A stretch of DNA of 64,000 bases. It comes from Paenibacillus albicereus (GTDB taxonomy: Bacteria; Bacillota; Bacilli; Paenibacillales; Paenibacillaceae). The notes under the pieces were generated by a model. It searched no databases. It saw only the letters and a program-made list of their open reading frames with translations, and had not been told where the DNA came from. Both the position numbers and the translations under genes were made by a program. The DNA is taken from NCBI RefSeq assembly GCF_012676905.1, contig NZ_CP051428.1:859001-923000 (forward strand), read 5' to 3'. Of the stretch, positions 6,787-14,992 are shown piece by piece (within the stretch, counting starts at the first letter, position 1; each line of letters starts with the position of its first letter).

Positions 6787-8367
6787 ATGCGGAAGACCGA
6801 TGTCAGGCCGTGGACGCCGCAGTGGCGGGAGCGGGCGGAGACGGAGATGGCCTGGCTGGAGGCGCTGCTCGGCGGCGAGCTGCTGGAGCTGCATCACATC
6901 GGCAGCACGTCGGTAGAGGCGATCGGCTGGGCCAAGCCGGTCGTCGACCTGCTCGCGGTCGTGCGCCGCGTACAGACGCTGGACGGGCTGGACGAGGCCT
7001 TTGCGCAGCTCGGGTACGAGGCGAAGGGAGAAAACGGAATTGCCGGACGTCGCTTTTATGTCCAGGGTGGCGACCGGCGAACCGTGCATCTGCATGCGTT
7101 CGAGGCGGGAGCCCCGCAGATCGGCGCTCACCTGCAGTTCCGCGACTATCTGGAGGCGCATCCGGAGCGCGCGCGAGCGTACGGCGAGCATAAGCGCGAG
7201 CTGGCGGTGCGGTTCGCGGACGACGATACGCATCTGTACCAGGAGGCCAAGCAGCCGTTCGTGCAGCGGCTGGTGCAAGAGGCGGAGGCGTGGTCAGCGG
7301 AAATGGAGGCTGGGGGAGGGCTTGCGTCCGGGATTCCGGGCGATCGGGACCATGCGGTCGGACAAAGCCAGACGTCCGGGACCGAGGACGACTCGGACCG
7401 CACCGCTAGACGAGCCCAGGCATCCAGTACCGTAGACGGACCAAGTCCCGCATCCGAAAAGGCCGCCGCTCGCCTCTCCGCTGACGGCTCCTTCGTCCGC
7501 CCGCCGCGCCGCTCCGAGGAGGAGATGATGGCGCTTATCCTCGGCACGGCCCGGGCGGACGAGCGCGTCCGCGCCGTCTGCCTGAACGGCTCGCGCGTCA
7601 ACCCGCTTGCGCCTATGGACAAGTTCCAGGATTACGACGTCATCTATCTCGTGACGGAGCTGGACTCGTACCTGGCGGACGACAGCTGGATCGACGTCTT
7701 CGGCGAGCGCGTCATCCTCCAGATGCCGGAGCGCATGGGGCTGATCCCGCCCGAAGGTAGAGGGAGCTTCGCCTATCTGATGCAGCTGGCGGACGGCAAC
7801 CGGATCGACCTGCGGCTCATCCCGCTGGAGCAGGCGGAGGCGTACTTGGCCGAGGACCGGCTGACCCGCGTCCTGCTCGACAAGGACAGCGCGCTGCCGG
7901 AGCTGCCGGAGCCGAGCGACGCCGACTTCCATGTCCAGCCGCCGCGCGGAAGCGAGTTCGCGGACTGCGCGAACGAGTTCTGGTGGGTATCCACGTACGT
8001 GGCCAAAGGCTTGTGGCGCAGCGAGCCGCTCTACGCGCTCGATCATCTGAACGGCCCGGTGCGGGCGATGCTGCTGCAGATGCTGGACTGGCAGGCAGGA
8101 GCGCGCCACGGCTTCGCCGTCAGCACAGGCAAGAGCGGCAAGTACCTCGACCGCTGGCTGCCGGCGGAATCATGGCAGGCGCTGCTCGCGACCTATCCGT
8201 CCGCGGACAGCGAGTCGGTATGGACCGCGCTGCTGCGCATGGCCGAGCTGTTCGGCTCCGCTGCCCGCGATGTCGCTGCGCGGCTCGACTTGGCGTACGA
8301 CGAGGAGGAGGAGCGGCGCGTGCTCCGCTATCTGCTTGAGGTGAAGGAGGATGCGGGACAGCGCTAG
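6787..8367 (+). CDS. Fusion of a GrpB/UPF0157 nucleotidyltransferase-like domain and an ANT(6)-like adenylyltransferase
   Basis: 526 residues in one uninterrupted frame. Residues 1-170 match the GrpB family (PF04229): 'LLELHHIGSTSVEAIGWAKPVVDLL', 'GRRFYVQGG', 'HLHAFEAG' and 'HLQFRDYLEAHPERA'. Residues 175-245 are a polar, low-complexity linker. Residues 245-520 match streptomycin 6-adenylyltransferase (AadE/ANT(6), PF04439): 'RVRAVCLNGSRVNPLAP', 'FQDYDVIYLV' with the catalytic-type acidic pair, 'DGNRIDLRLIPLE', 'EFWWVSTYVAKGLWR' and 'MLDWQAGARHGF'. ANT(6) enzymes adenylate streptomycin; whether this one confers resistance is not shown. Both halves belong to the Pol-beta nucleotidyltransferase superfamily, so the fusion is internally coherent. 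AAGGAGGA lies seven bases before ATG 6787. Confidence 0.85.
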   Translation: MRKTDVRPWTPQWRERAETEMAWLEALLGGELLELHHIGSTSVEAIGWAKPVVDLLAVVRRVQTLDGLDEAFAQLGYEAKGENGIAGRRFYVQGGDRRTVHLHAFEAGAPQIGAHLQFRDYLEAHPERARAYGEHKRELAVRFADDDTHLYQEAKQPFVQRLVQEAEAWSAEMEAGGGLASGIPGDRDHAVGQSQTSGTEDDSDRTARRAQASSTVDGPSPASEKAAARLSADGSFVRPPRRSEEEMMALILGTARADERVRAVCLNGSRVNPLAPMDKFQDYDVIYLVTELDSYLADDSWIDVFGERVILQMPERMGLIPPEGRGSFAYLMQLADGNRIDLRLIPLEQAEAYLAEDRLTRVLLDKDSALPELPEPSDADFHVQPPRGSEFADCANEFWWVSTYVAKGLWRSEPLYALDHLNGPVRAMLLQMLDWQAGARHGFAVSTGKSGKYLDRWLPAESWQALLATYPSADSESVWTALLRMAELFGSAARDVAARLDLAYDEEEERRVLRYLLEVKEDAGQR

Positions 8368-8449
8368 CAGCCGGCCGACCGGCTTCCCGAACCGACGCGG
8401 CGGCATCGAGCCTGGCGGCCGCGCGCAGGTTCGCGCCAGACCGATAGGA

Positions 8450-8467
8450 GTCTGACGCGCGTCAGAC
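8450..8467. promoter_or_regulatory. 18-bp perfect palindrome upstream of the DUF4362 lipoprotein gene
   Basis: GTCTGACGCGCGTCAGAC reads identically on both strands and lies 84 bases before the lipoprotein start. It could be a dimeric regulator site; it has no T-run and so is not a terminator. No promoter hexamers are obvious next to it. Confidence 0.3.
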
Positions 8468-8551
8468 GCATGGCCTGCCCCCTTGCGCTTGCGGACAGTG
8501 GAACCTTTTCCCCATGCGGGGCGTCCGTAGGGGGAAAAGAGGAGGGAAGCG

Positions 8552-9454
8552 ATGAAACGAAGGCGAAAACCGAGGGCGCTGGCGCTGCTGCTGCTCGCGG
8601 TCCTGCTGGCAGGCGGCTGCTCGTCCGGGTCGGCCCTGTCGTCCGGCAGCGGAGCTCCGACCCCGTCCGTGAGCGAAGCTCCGGCTTCATCCGGAGATCC
8701 GGCAGCGGCGGAACCTCAGTGGGAAGCCCTTGCGCTGCCGGAGCAAGGACGGGCGGCCTTCGTCAGCCGCTCGCTCCGCTTCGGCGGCGTCAATCCGGCT
8801 CCGCTGGCGCTGTTCGAGGAGGGCGGACAGGTCCGCGCATTCGAGGAGGCGATCCGCTCCAGCGAGCGGATCGAGGGCATTCTGGACGTGGCGGAGCCCG
8901 ATTTCGATCTCGTGCTGCAGAGCGAAGGCGGCGCGAGGAAGGCGTATCATCTGTGGCTTCCGCTCGGCGGCGCCAAGACGGAGGGCATGAAGGGCATGGC
9001 GATGGAGGCGGCGAATACCCATACCGGGTACACGATCTCCGCCACGGCAGCGAAGCAGCTGGCCGAGCTCGTCTTGAGCCAGGGCTACACGTCCGAGCAG
9101 GCGGCTCGGAACGGCGACGTCGTCTTCGGGCCCGGAAGGCAGTTCAACGAGGACGTCTGGCAAGCGTTCGTCGAGAAGGTCGGACGGGGCGAGCAGGCGT
9201 CCGTCCAGGTCACGTCGTTTACGATCGAAGGCGATCCGATCTTCGAGAACCTGTCGCATGTCGAAGGCACGATCCGCTACCAGAAGGATACTCGTTTCGA
9301 CGGCTTCGGCAGCAGGGAGCATCCGCGGGTCGACTTCTGCAAGCGGCTGGAAGAAGGAGAGGCCGGCGAGGACAAGGTGTACTCGCTTGCGGAATGCGGC
9401 GAGGAGGTATCGCCGTTCCTGCTGCGGCTGGCCGGCGCGGGCGGAGGCAATTAA
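8552..9454 (+). CDS. DUF4362 family lipoprotein
   Basis: 300 residues. The N-terminus MKRRRKPRALALLLLAVLLAGGCSS is a lipoprotein signal with the lipobox LAGG-Cys24; a Ser/Pro/Gly linker follows. Residues 185-280 fit DUF4362: 'RNGDVVFGPG', 'FNEDVWQAFVEKVGRGEQASVQV', 'TIEGDPIFENL', a strand 'GTIRYQKDTRFDGFG', then a Cys-containing 'VDFCKRLEEG' and 'YSLAECG'. In DUF4362 proteins the two late cysteines recur. The protein should be anchored to the outer face of the membrane; its function is unknown. The ribosome-binding site GAGGAGGG is well placed. Its stop codon lies at the edge of the terminator used by the convergent gene. Confidence 0.75.
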   Translation: MKRRRKPRALALLLLAVLLAGGCSSGSALSSGSGAPTPSVSEAPASSGDPAAAEPQWEALALPEQGRAAFVSRSLRFGGVNPAPLALFEEGGQVRAFEEAIRSSERIEGILDVAEPDFDLVLQSEGGARKAYHLWLPLGGAKTEGMKGMAMEAANTHTGYTISATAAKQLAELVLSQGYTSEQAARNGDVVFGPGRQFNEDVWQAFVEKVGRGEQASVQVTSFTIEGDPIFENLSHVEGTIRYQKDTRFDGFGSREHPRVDFCKRLEEGEAGEDKVYSLAECGEEVSPFLLRLAGAGGGN

Positions 9455-9480
9455 AAATCCGCCGGAAAGGAGCCGGCGGA
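9453..9480 (-). terminator. Intrinsic terminator of the 9494-10333 gene
   Basis: On the minus strand TCCGCCGG, a loop, and CCGGCGGA are followed by T5. It sits 14 bases past the stop of the minus-strand gene and overlaps the stop codon of the convergent lipoprotein. Confidence 0.75.
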
Positions 9481-9493
9481 CGCTGCGGGGAAT

Positions 9494-10333
9494 TTAGGGT
9501 TCGATTTCATCCCATTCGTATTGATTGGACTTTATTTTTTTCGCGTAGCTGCTCATCGCCAGATCGGCCGATTTCAGCATGGCATTTGCTTTTTCGACTT
9601 CCTTCAGGGCAGGCTGGATGGACTTTTTCTTATAAATGGCTTCTTTCATTTTAACGGTTGCTTTGTACTGGGCGAGATGGACTTCGTGATACTTGGCATG
9701 GATGGCTTTCAAATCGGCATTCGGCGCTTGCACGCTCTTGCTGAAGTATACGGCACGATTCAGATTGGGAATGACGACATCCGCAAGCGTAGTATAAACC
9801 AATTTTCGATTAGCAGAGCTGTAAACCTCTAGCTGATTGTAGGCATCGATCGCCTTGTTGTAGGACTCGGTCTGCTTCTCGATCATGAGAAGGTAAGCTT
9901 TCAGGTCCTTGAGCGCTTGGGGAACAGGCGCCTTGGCCTTGCCCTTGACCTCGACGGTGAACGTGACGGGAGGGAAAGCTTCGGCGGCGCTGTATAAAGT
10001 CAGCTCCGCTGTTCCGGGCTTCTGCCCGTAAAGGTAGAGATAGGCGGTTTCATCCGTCTCGTCCATCGCCCCCCATTGGGCGAGCAGTACGGATTCGTCG
10101 GAGCTGGAGGCGGTCAGATCCTCGTAGATGTCCGCTTCGGGGCTCGTTTTGTGAAAAGCGATTGCCGTCTCCTCGCCGATGTCGACCGAGGATGGCGGCG
10201 TATCGGCCAAGATGCCGGAGCCGAGAGCCGTCTGGTTCGCGCCAAAAGCGGTAGCGGCAGGTAGGCTGAGCGCGGCAGCCAGCAGCAGGGTGGTCCAAAA
10301 ACGGATGAGGCGGGGGTTAATCCAGGCATTCAT
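9494..10333 (-). CDS. Secreted protein of unknown function with a helical C-terminal half
   Basis: 279 residues. A signal peptide (hydrophobic stretch at residues 12-30, cleavage near ATAFGA) is followed by a beta-rich region at about 45-130 ('IGEETAIAFHKTS...', 'LYLYGQKPGTAELTLYS') that resembles a bacterial Ig-like fold. Residues 135-270 are strongly helical, Lys- and Ala-rich, and probably coiled ('LKDLKAYLLMIEKQTESYNKAIDAYNQLE', 'ATVKMKEAIYKKKSIQPALKEVEKANAML'). I do not recognise a named family. AAAGGAG lies 11 bases before the ATG. It is convergent with the lipoprotein gene and has its own terminator. Confidence 0.7.
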   Translation of the reverse strand: MNAWINPRLIRFWTTLLLAAALSLPAATAFGANQTALGSGILADTPPSSVDIGEETAIAFHKTSPEADIYEDLTASSSDESVLLAQWGAMDETDETAYLYLYGQKPGTAELTLYSAAEAFPPVTFTVEVKGKAKAPVPQALKDLKAYLLMIEKQTESYNKAIDAYNQLEVYSSANRKLVYTTLADVVIPNLNRAVYFSKSVQAPNADLKAIHAKYHEVHLAQYKATVKMKEAIYKKKSIQPALKEVEKANAMLKSADLAMSSYAKKIKSNQYEWDEIEP

Positions 10334-10475
10334 GAGATTTCGACTCCTTTGGATCGAACGAATCGATCAAATTGAACCTAACGGATGAATCATCCTTTTT
10401 CTTTATCGGATTTTGAAGATGCATCCATTAGAGAAGGATTATGGAAGACGAGAAAGGCAGAAGGAGGAGAAGCCC

Positions 10476-10778
10476 ATGATGGAGCATCTCGTATCGTTCC
10501 GATTCAACCGGCCGCTGCAGGCGGCCGAGCAGGAGGAGCTGCTCTCGCTGCTGCGCGGGCTGCGGGGGCAGGTGCCGGGCATCATCGAGCTGACCTGCGG
10601 CATCAACGAGACGGAGGAGACGGACAACATCCACGGCTTCACGCTCGGCCTGCGCGTCACGTTCACGGATCGGGAGGCGCTGCGCGACTACGGTCCGCAT
10701 CCGGCGCATCAGGCGTTCGTCGCGCGGCTGGACGGCCTCGTGGAGCAGGTCGTCGTCGTCGACTACCCGATCGGATGA
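10476..10778 (+). CDS. Dabb (stress-responsive A/B barrel) domain protein
   Basis: 100 residues, a single Dabb domain (PF07876): starts MMEHLVSFRFNRPL, then a helix 'AAEQEELLSLLRGLRGQVPGI', the strand 'LTCGINETEET...HGFTLGLRVTF' and the closing 'DYGPHPAHQAFVARL...VVVDYPIG'. The H-P-x-H-Q-x-F motif is typical. Dabb proteins form ferredoxin-like dimeric barrels and act as small stress proteins or cyclases; the role here is not known. AAGGAGG lies nine bases before ATG 10476. Its stop overlaps the start of the phosphatase gene, so the two are probably co-translated. Confidence 0.9.
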   Translation: MMEHLVSFRFNRPLQAAEQEELLSLLRGLRGQVPGIIELTCGINETEETDNIHGFTLGLRVTFTDREALRDYGPHPAHQAFVARLDGLVEQVVVVDYPIG

Positions 10779-11335
10779 GCCCGGCTATGGACAAGACGAT
10801 CTATCTGATCCGCCACGCCCGCGCGTCCGGCCAGGAGCCGCAGGCCGAGCTCACGGCGGAGGGGAGGGAGCAGGCGGAGCGCCTGGCGGCTTTCCTCGCC
10901 GGCTTCGGCATCGAGCGCGTCATCTCCAGCCCGTACGTGCGGGCGCTGGAGACGATCGCGCCGTTCGCGGCAGCGGCCGGGCTGTCGGTCGAGGCGGACG
11001 CCCGGCTGGCCGAGCGCGTGCTGTCCGCCGCGCCGCTGCCGGACTGGGAGGAGCGGCTGCGCGACTCCTTCCTCGATCCGGAGCTGAGGCTGGAGGGCGG
11101 CGAGAGCGGGAGTGAAGCGCTGGAGCGGGGACGGGCCGCGATCGCGGAACTGGAGCGGAGTGTGCACAAGGCCGGGGCGGCCGTGTCGCACGGCAACCTG
11201 CTGGCGCTGCTCGTCGGGGCGTTCGACCCGTCGTTCGGCTTCGACGGGTGGCGCGCGATGCGCAATCCCGACGTGTTCGAGCTGGCGATCGGCAAGGGCG
11301 GAGCCTGGATCAGGCCGATCTGGGACGGCAAGTGA
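10775..11335 (+). CDS. Histidine phosphatase family protein (phosphoglycerate-mutase-like)
   Basis: 186 residues. The catalytic region reads KTIYLIRHARASG: the RH(G) motif is RHA here. Arg and His of the second half are at 'VISSPYVRALETIAPFA' and 'AAVSHGNLLALLVGAF', the usual positions of the phosphate pocket and second catalytic His. The family dephosphorylates small phosphoesters or phosphoproteins. ATG 10775 overlaps the TGA of the Dabb gene in an ATGA arrangement, which favours translational coupling; ATG 10787 (MDKTIYL) is the alternative start. An intrinsic terminator follows immediately. Confidence 0.87.
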   Translation: MSPAMDKTIYLIRHARASGQEPQAELTAEGREQAERLAAFLAGFGIERVISSPYVRALETIAPFAAAAGLSVEADARLAERVLSAAPLPDWEERLRDSFLDPELRLEGGESGSEALERGRAAIAELERSVHKAGAAVSHGNLLALLVGAFDPSFGFDGWRAMRNPDVFELAIGKGGAWIRPIWDGK

Positions 11336-11342
11336 CGATGGA

Positions 11343-11367
11343 CCGGCAGCGGGGCTGCCGGTTTTTT
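11343..11367 (+). terminator. Terminator of the Dabb-phosphatase operon
   Basis: CCGGCAGC, a GGG loop, GCTGCCGG and T6. A perfect 8-bp GC-rich stem seven bases after the stop codon. Confidence 0.9.
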
Positions 11368-11463
11368 CGCCTTCGGCGGGATCGGTCTGTGACATCCCTC
11401 ACGGTATCATCCGCCCGGATCGGGTAAGGATGGAGAGGACAGCACCGACTGGAGGGAACGCGC

Positions 11464-13314
11464 ATGAGCACGAGCAAGGCATGGTGGAAGGAAAGCGTCG
11501 TCTATCAGATCTATCCGAGGAGCTTCCAGGACAGCGACGGGGACGGCATCGGCGACATCCCGGGCATCCTGTCGCGCCTCGACTACTTGGAGGAGCTCGG
11601 CGTGGACGTCGTCTGGCTCTGCCCCGTGTACGAGTCTCCGAACGACGACAACGGCTACGACATCAGCCATTACCGGCGGATCATGAAGGAATTCGGCACG
11701 ATGCGCGATTGGGAAAAGCTGCTCGAAGGGCTGCACGCCCGCGGCATGAAGCTCATCATGGACCTCGTCGTCAACCATACGTCGGACGAGCATGCCTGGT
11801 TCGCGGAAGCGCGGCTGTCCAAGGACAGCCCGTACCGCGACTACTACATCTGGCGCGACGGCCGGGACGGCCGCGAGCCGAACGATTGGTCGAGCTTCTT
11901 CAGCGGCTCGGCATGGAAGTACGACGAGGCCGCGGGGCAGTATTACCTGCACCTGTTCTCCCAGCGGCAGCCGGATCTCAACTGGGACAATCCCAAGGTG
12001 CGCCGCGAGGTGTACGACATGATGACGTGGTGGCTCGACAAGGGCATCGACGGCTTCCGCATGGACGTCATCAACCTCATCTCCAAGGCGCCCGGCCTCC
12101 CCGACGCGGGCGGGGACGGACGCTACAGCTTCGGCGGCGAGCACTTCATGAACGGTCCGCGCGTGCACGAGCATCTGCAGGAGATGAACCGCGAGGTGCT
12201 CTCGCGCTACGACGTCATGACCGTCGGGGAGACGCCCGGCGTCACGCCCGAGGAGGCGGCGAATTACGTCGGGGAGGAGCGCGGCGAGCTGAACATGGTG
12301 TTCCAGTTCGAGCATATGGACCTCGACTCCGGCCACGACAAGTGGGACGTCCGTCCCTGGAAGCTGCGCGACTTCAAGGCCGTCATGGGCAAGTGGCAGC
12401 GGGGGCTGGCGGGCAAGGGCTGGAACAGCCTCTACCTGAACAACCACGACCAGCCGCGCATGGTGTCGCGCTTCGGCGACGACGGACGATACCGCAAGGA
12501 ATCGGCCAAGCTGCTCGGGACGCTGCTCCATACGCTCCAAGGCACGCCGTACATCTACCAGGGCGAAGAGCTCGGCATGACCAACGTGCGCTTCGGCGGC
12601 ATCGAGCACTACCGGGACATCGAGACGCTGAACATGCACCGCGAGCATCTCGAGGGCGGGCGCGACGAGCGGGACATCCTCCAGGGCATCTACGCCAAAG
12701 GGCGCGACAACGCGCGGACGCCGATGCAGTGGGACGCCTCGGCGCAGGCGGGCTTCACGTCCGGCGAGCCGTGGATCGCGGTCAATCCGAATTACACGGA
12801 CATCAACGCCGAGGAGTCGCGCCGCGACCCGGACTCGATCTTCCATTACTACCGGCGCCTGATCGAGCTGCGCCGCGCGCATGTCGACGCGATCGTCTAC
12901 GGCCGGTTCGAGGAGCTGCTGGAGGAGCACGAGGCGGCATATGTGTACACGCGGACGGCGGAGGCGGGCGGAGCGGGTGCGGCAGGTGCAGAACATGCGG
13001 GCGAAGCAGCAGCGGCGGGCGCGCCAGGTGCAGAACATGCGGACGAGGACGAGACGGCGGCGAGGGGCAGAGGACCCGAGTCCGCGAGCGGAAACGCAGC
13101 GGCCGATGCAGCCGGCGATGCCGGCGCGGCAGGGGAAAAGCTGCTCGTCGCGCTGAACTTCAGCGCCGAGCCGGCCGAGGTGGAGCTGCCGGAGAATGCG
13201 GCCGAGACGTTCGGCGGCGGCGAGCTGCTGCTCGGCAACCTCGCTCCCGAGGCGGGCCGCGACTGGCGCAGGTTCACGCTGCGGCCGTACGAGGCCGTCG
13301 TCGTGAAGGCATGA
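11464..13314 (+). CDS. GH13 oligo-1,6-glucosidase / alpha-glucosidase
   Basis: 616 residues, intracellular (no signal peptide). The GH13 barrel is complete: 'WWKESVVYQIYPRSFQDSDGDGIGDI' at the start, region I 'DLVVNHTSDEH', region II 'GIDGFRMDVIN' with nucleophile Asp201, region III 'MTVGETPG' with acid/base Glu256, and region IV 'YLNNHDQPR' with Asp329. Spacing is almost the same as in Bacillus oligo-1,6-glucosidase, which cleaves alpha-1,6 ends of isomalto-oligosaccharides; related trehalose-6-phosphate hydrolases cannot be fully excluded. The C-terminal beta domain is split at about residues 499-559 by an Ala/Gly/Glu low-complexity insert holding two copies of GAEHA. GGAGG precedes the ATG. 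It is not in an obvious operon. Confidence 0.93.
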   Translation: MSTSKAWWKESVVYQIYPRSFQDSDGDGIGDIPGILSRLDYLEELGVDVVWLCPVYESPNDDNGYDISHYRRIMKEFGTMRDWEKLLEGLHARGMKLIMDLVVNHTSDEHAWFAEARLSKDSPYRDYYIWRDGRDGREPNDWSSFFSGSAWKYDEAAGQYYLHLFSQRQPDLNWDNPKVRREVYDMMTWWLDKGIDGFRMDVINLISKAPGLPDAGGDGRYSFGGEHFMNGPRVHEHLQEMNREVLSRYDVMTVGETPGVTPEEAANYVGEERGELNMVFQFEHMDLDSGHDKWDVRPWKLRDFKAVMGKWQRGLAGKGWNSLYLNNHDQPRMVSRFGDDGRYRKESAKLLGTLLHTLQGTPYIYQGEELGMTNVRFGGIEHYRDIETLNMHREHLEGGRDERDILQGIYAKGRDNARTPMQWDASAQAGFTSGEPWIAVNPNYTDINAEESRRDPDSIFHYYRRLIELRRAHVDAIVYGRFEELLEEHEAAYVYTRTAEAGGAGAAGAEHAGEAAAAGAPGAEHADEDETAARGRGPESASGNAAADAAGDAGAAGEKLLVALNFSAEPAEVELPENAAETFGGGELLLGNLAPEAGRDWRRFTLRPYEAVVVKA

Positions 13315-13344
13315 CATCGGCAGAGCGTGGCGGAACCGGCTAGC

Positions 13345-13371
13345 ATCGCTCGAATCGCTCGAATCGCTCGA
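13345..13371. repeat. Three tandem copies of a 9-bp unit
   Basis: ATCGCTCGA is repeated three times head to tail in the 669-base gap after the glucosidase gene. It is non-coding. Confidence 0.7.
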
Positions 13372-13467
13372 ACGGCCGAGTCGGCCGCGCCGGACAAGCT
13401 CCGACAGGCGGAGCAGGCATGAACTCATTGGCACAGCGTGCCGGTGCCTGACTCGGCCAAGCTGCTA

Positions 13468-13570
13468 AAGCTGCCGCGCGGCGGTCGAGGCGCTGCCTCC
13501 CCAAGCGTCGGCAAGCCGGCAAGCTGCCGCGCGGCGGGGGCGCTGCCTCCCCAAGCGTCGGCAAGCCGGC
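13468..13570. repeat. Tandem duplication of a ~50-bp intergenic segment
   Basis: Unit 1 (13468-13520, 53 bp) and unit 2 (13521-13570, 50 bp) both begin AAGCTGCCGCGCGGCGG and end GTCGGCAAGCCGGC; unit 2 lacks three bases. They lie in a gene-free stretch, 13315-13983. The remainder of that gap (13690-13983) has scattered short inverted CGTTA/TAACG-type motifs but no gene. Confidence 0.75.
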
Positions 13571-13643
13571 AAGCTGACCGCTCTTCATCCGACGCATGCG
13601 GAGCTTTCCGCCGATGTAGTGCCGACCCTGCGGACAAGGCTGC

Positions 13644-13682
13644 GGGCTCTAGCGATGAATCAGCTCGTTAGAGCCCCTTTTT
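13644..13682 (+). terminator. Isolated terminator-like hairpin
   Basis: GGGCTCTAGCGA, a nine-base loop, TCGTTAGAGCCC, then CTTTTT. The 12-bp stem includes one G-T pair. It is 330 bases past the nearest upstream stop, so it is either a distal terminator or one copy of a dispersed intergenic element. Confidence 0.55.
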
Positions 13683-13983
13683 CATGCCTCCGCAGAATCT
13701 AACGATTCGTCAGACGCTTAGAGCGCGACTTTCCGCGAAAAGGTGGAAGAAAAAAGCGGAGGTTGAGCGGCTAAGCGTCTCACGCGTCGTCAGCTTCGCC
13801 AGACGTCGGTTTTCCCTCGTCTAAGGAGCTCATGCGTCGTTAGCCTCAAAGCCAGCTGCGGCGGAGCGAGCCGCGCGTCAGCGGGGAGATGCTTATCCCT
13901 CCCGAGCCATGCCATGCCGCAACCAAGCGGTCCGAGGCGCGTCTAACCGATGCCAGATTCACCGTGGAAAAGGAGGAGCGCCT

Positions 13984-14877
13984 GTGACGATATCGACCTG
14001 GTTCTGGAGCCTGCCCGTGCTGGTCGCGCTGGCGCTGGCCTTCATTTATGTGCGCCGCAAGGAGCAGGAGCGCCATCTGCTCTGGAAGCTGCTCGGCTAC
14101 CTGCTGCTCGGCGCCTTCATGCTGCGCCTGAACGGATTTCCGCTGCCGCTCGGCTACGTGCTGTTCCTGCTGCTGCTCCAGGCGAAGCCCAAGCTGAATC
14201 GCGCCGCCAAGCACAGCGCGGCGTTCGCGGGACTGCTCGTGTTCTTCCTGGCGCTCGCCTTGCCCGCGGCCGAAAGAAGCTGGATCGAACGCGAGCGCAG
14301 CTATCCGGCAGAGGCGGCCCAAGTCTCGCAGCTGTCGTTGCTGGACGACTGGAAGCAGTTCAGAGGAGAAGCTGCCGAGAATGCCGAGGAGCGGCTGGAC
14401 CGCTTTGAGCTTGTGTATGATCGGGTTGGAAACGTGGTCCAGTTGAGCTATGCGATCAGCATCTGGAGCGACGGCGATTCGGGGAGCTATCACGTCGACT
14501 ACACGCCCGGGAAGGGCCGCGCGGTCGTGAAGCGTCTCGTCCGCGACGGCGGAGGCACGCCCGCCGACGGCGTGGACGCCGAGCTGGTGCTGGAGCGGCT
14601 GCGTCCGGAAGTGCTGGCTCGGCTGGCTCCGGCGGCGGAGAGGGCGGATGTCGACCGGCTGCGGCTGGAGGTGCCGACGATGTGGTTCGTGAACGGTCCG
14701 GCGTCTTTGAATGCGAAGGGCTTCCAGCCCGTCTTCCGGATCGGCGGCGACGGAGAGGTCGAGCCGCTGCCGAACCAAGCGGAGCCGTACGAGACAGCCG
14801 CTGCGGTCGTCGTGTACGACTGCAGCGATCCGGAGCGGTTCGAGGGCTGCGCGGCGCCTGCGTACTACTTGTGGTAA
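13984..14877 (+). CDS. Membrane protein of unknown function, paralogue 1 of 3
   Basis: 297 residues. The N-terminal third has about three membrane segments ('FWSLPVLVALALAFIYV', 'LLWKLLGYLLLGAFML...PLPLGYVLFLLLLQ', 'SAAFAGLLVFFLALALP'); the rest is a soluble beta-rich domain, probably extracellular, with 'LDRFELVYDRVGNVVQLSYAIS' and a late Cys pair. The same architecture recurs at 15366-16280, and the membrane part alone at 14993-15286, so this is a local gene family. I do not recognise the family. GTG 13984 is preferred: AGGAGG lies six bases upstream, while an upstream in-frame ATG at 13909 has none. A terminator follows. Confidence 0.75.
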   Translation: MTISTWFWSLPVLVALALAFIYVRRKEQERHLLWKLLGYLLLGAFMLRLNGFPLPLGYVLFLLLLQAKPKLNRAAKHSAAFAGLLVFFLALALPAAERSWIERERSYPAEAAQVSQLSLLDDWKQFRGEAAENAEERLDRFELVYDRVGNVVQLSYAISIWSDGDSGSYHVDYTPGKGRAVVKRLVRDGGGTPADGVDAELVLERLRPEVLARLAPAAERADVDRLRLEVPTMWFVNGPASLNAKGFQPVFRIGGDGEVEPLPNQAEPYETAAAVVVYDCSDPERFEGCAAPAYYLW

Positions 14878-14884
14878 AGCTGCT

Positions 14885-14909
14885 GGACGGGCGCCAGCCC
14901 GTCCTTTTT
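14885..14909 (+). terminator. Terminator after membrane paralogue 1
   Basis: GGACGGGC, loop GCCA, GCCCGTCC and T5, starting seven bases after the stop. Confidence 0.92.
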
Positions 14910-14992
14910 GCCTGCGGCGACATGGGAGCGCTTGCGCGGCCATAAGCTCTAGGAAGGCGACTCAGGCAACTCCACCCGAGGAGGCGAAGCTC

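Noticed and set aside
8371-8387. AGCCGG/CCGGCT hairpin after the GrpB-ANT fusion gene as a terminator
   Set aside because: The stem is followed by TCCCG rather than a T-run.
11407-13434. A 675-codon minus-strand frame opposite the GH13 gene
   Set aside because: Shadow of a conserved coding sequence with intact catalytic motifs on the plus strand.
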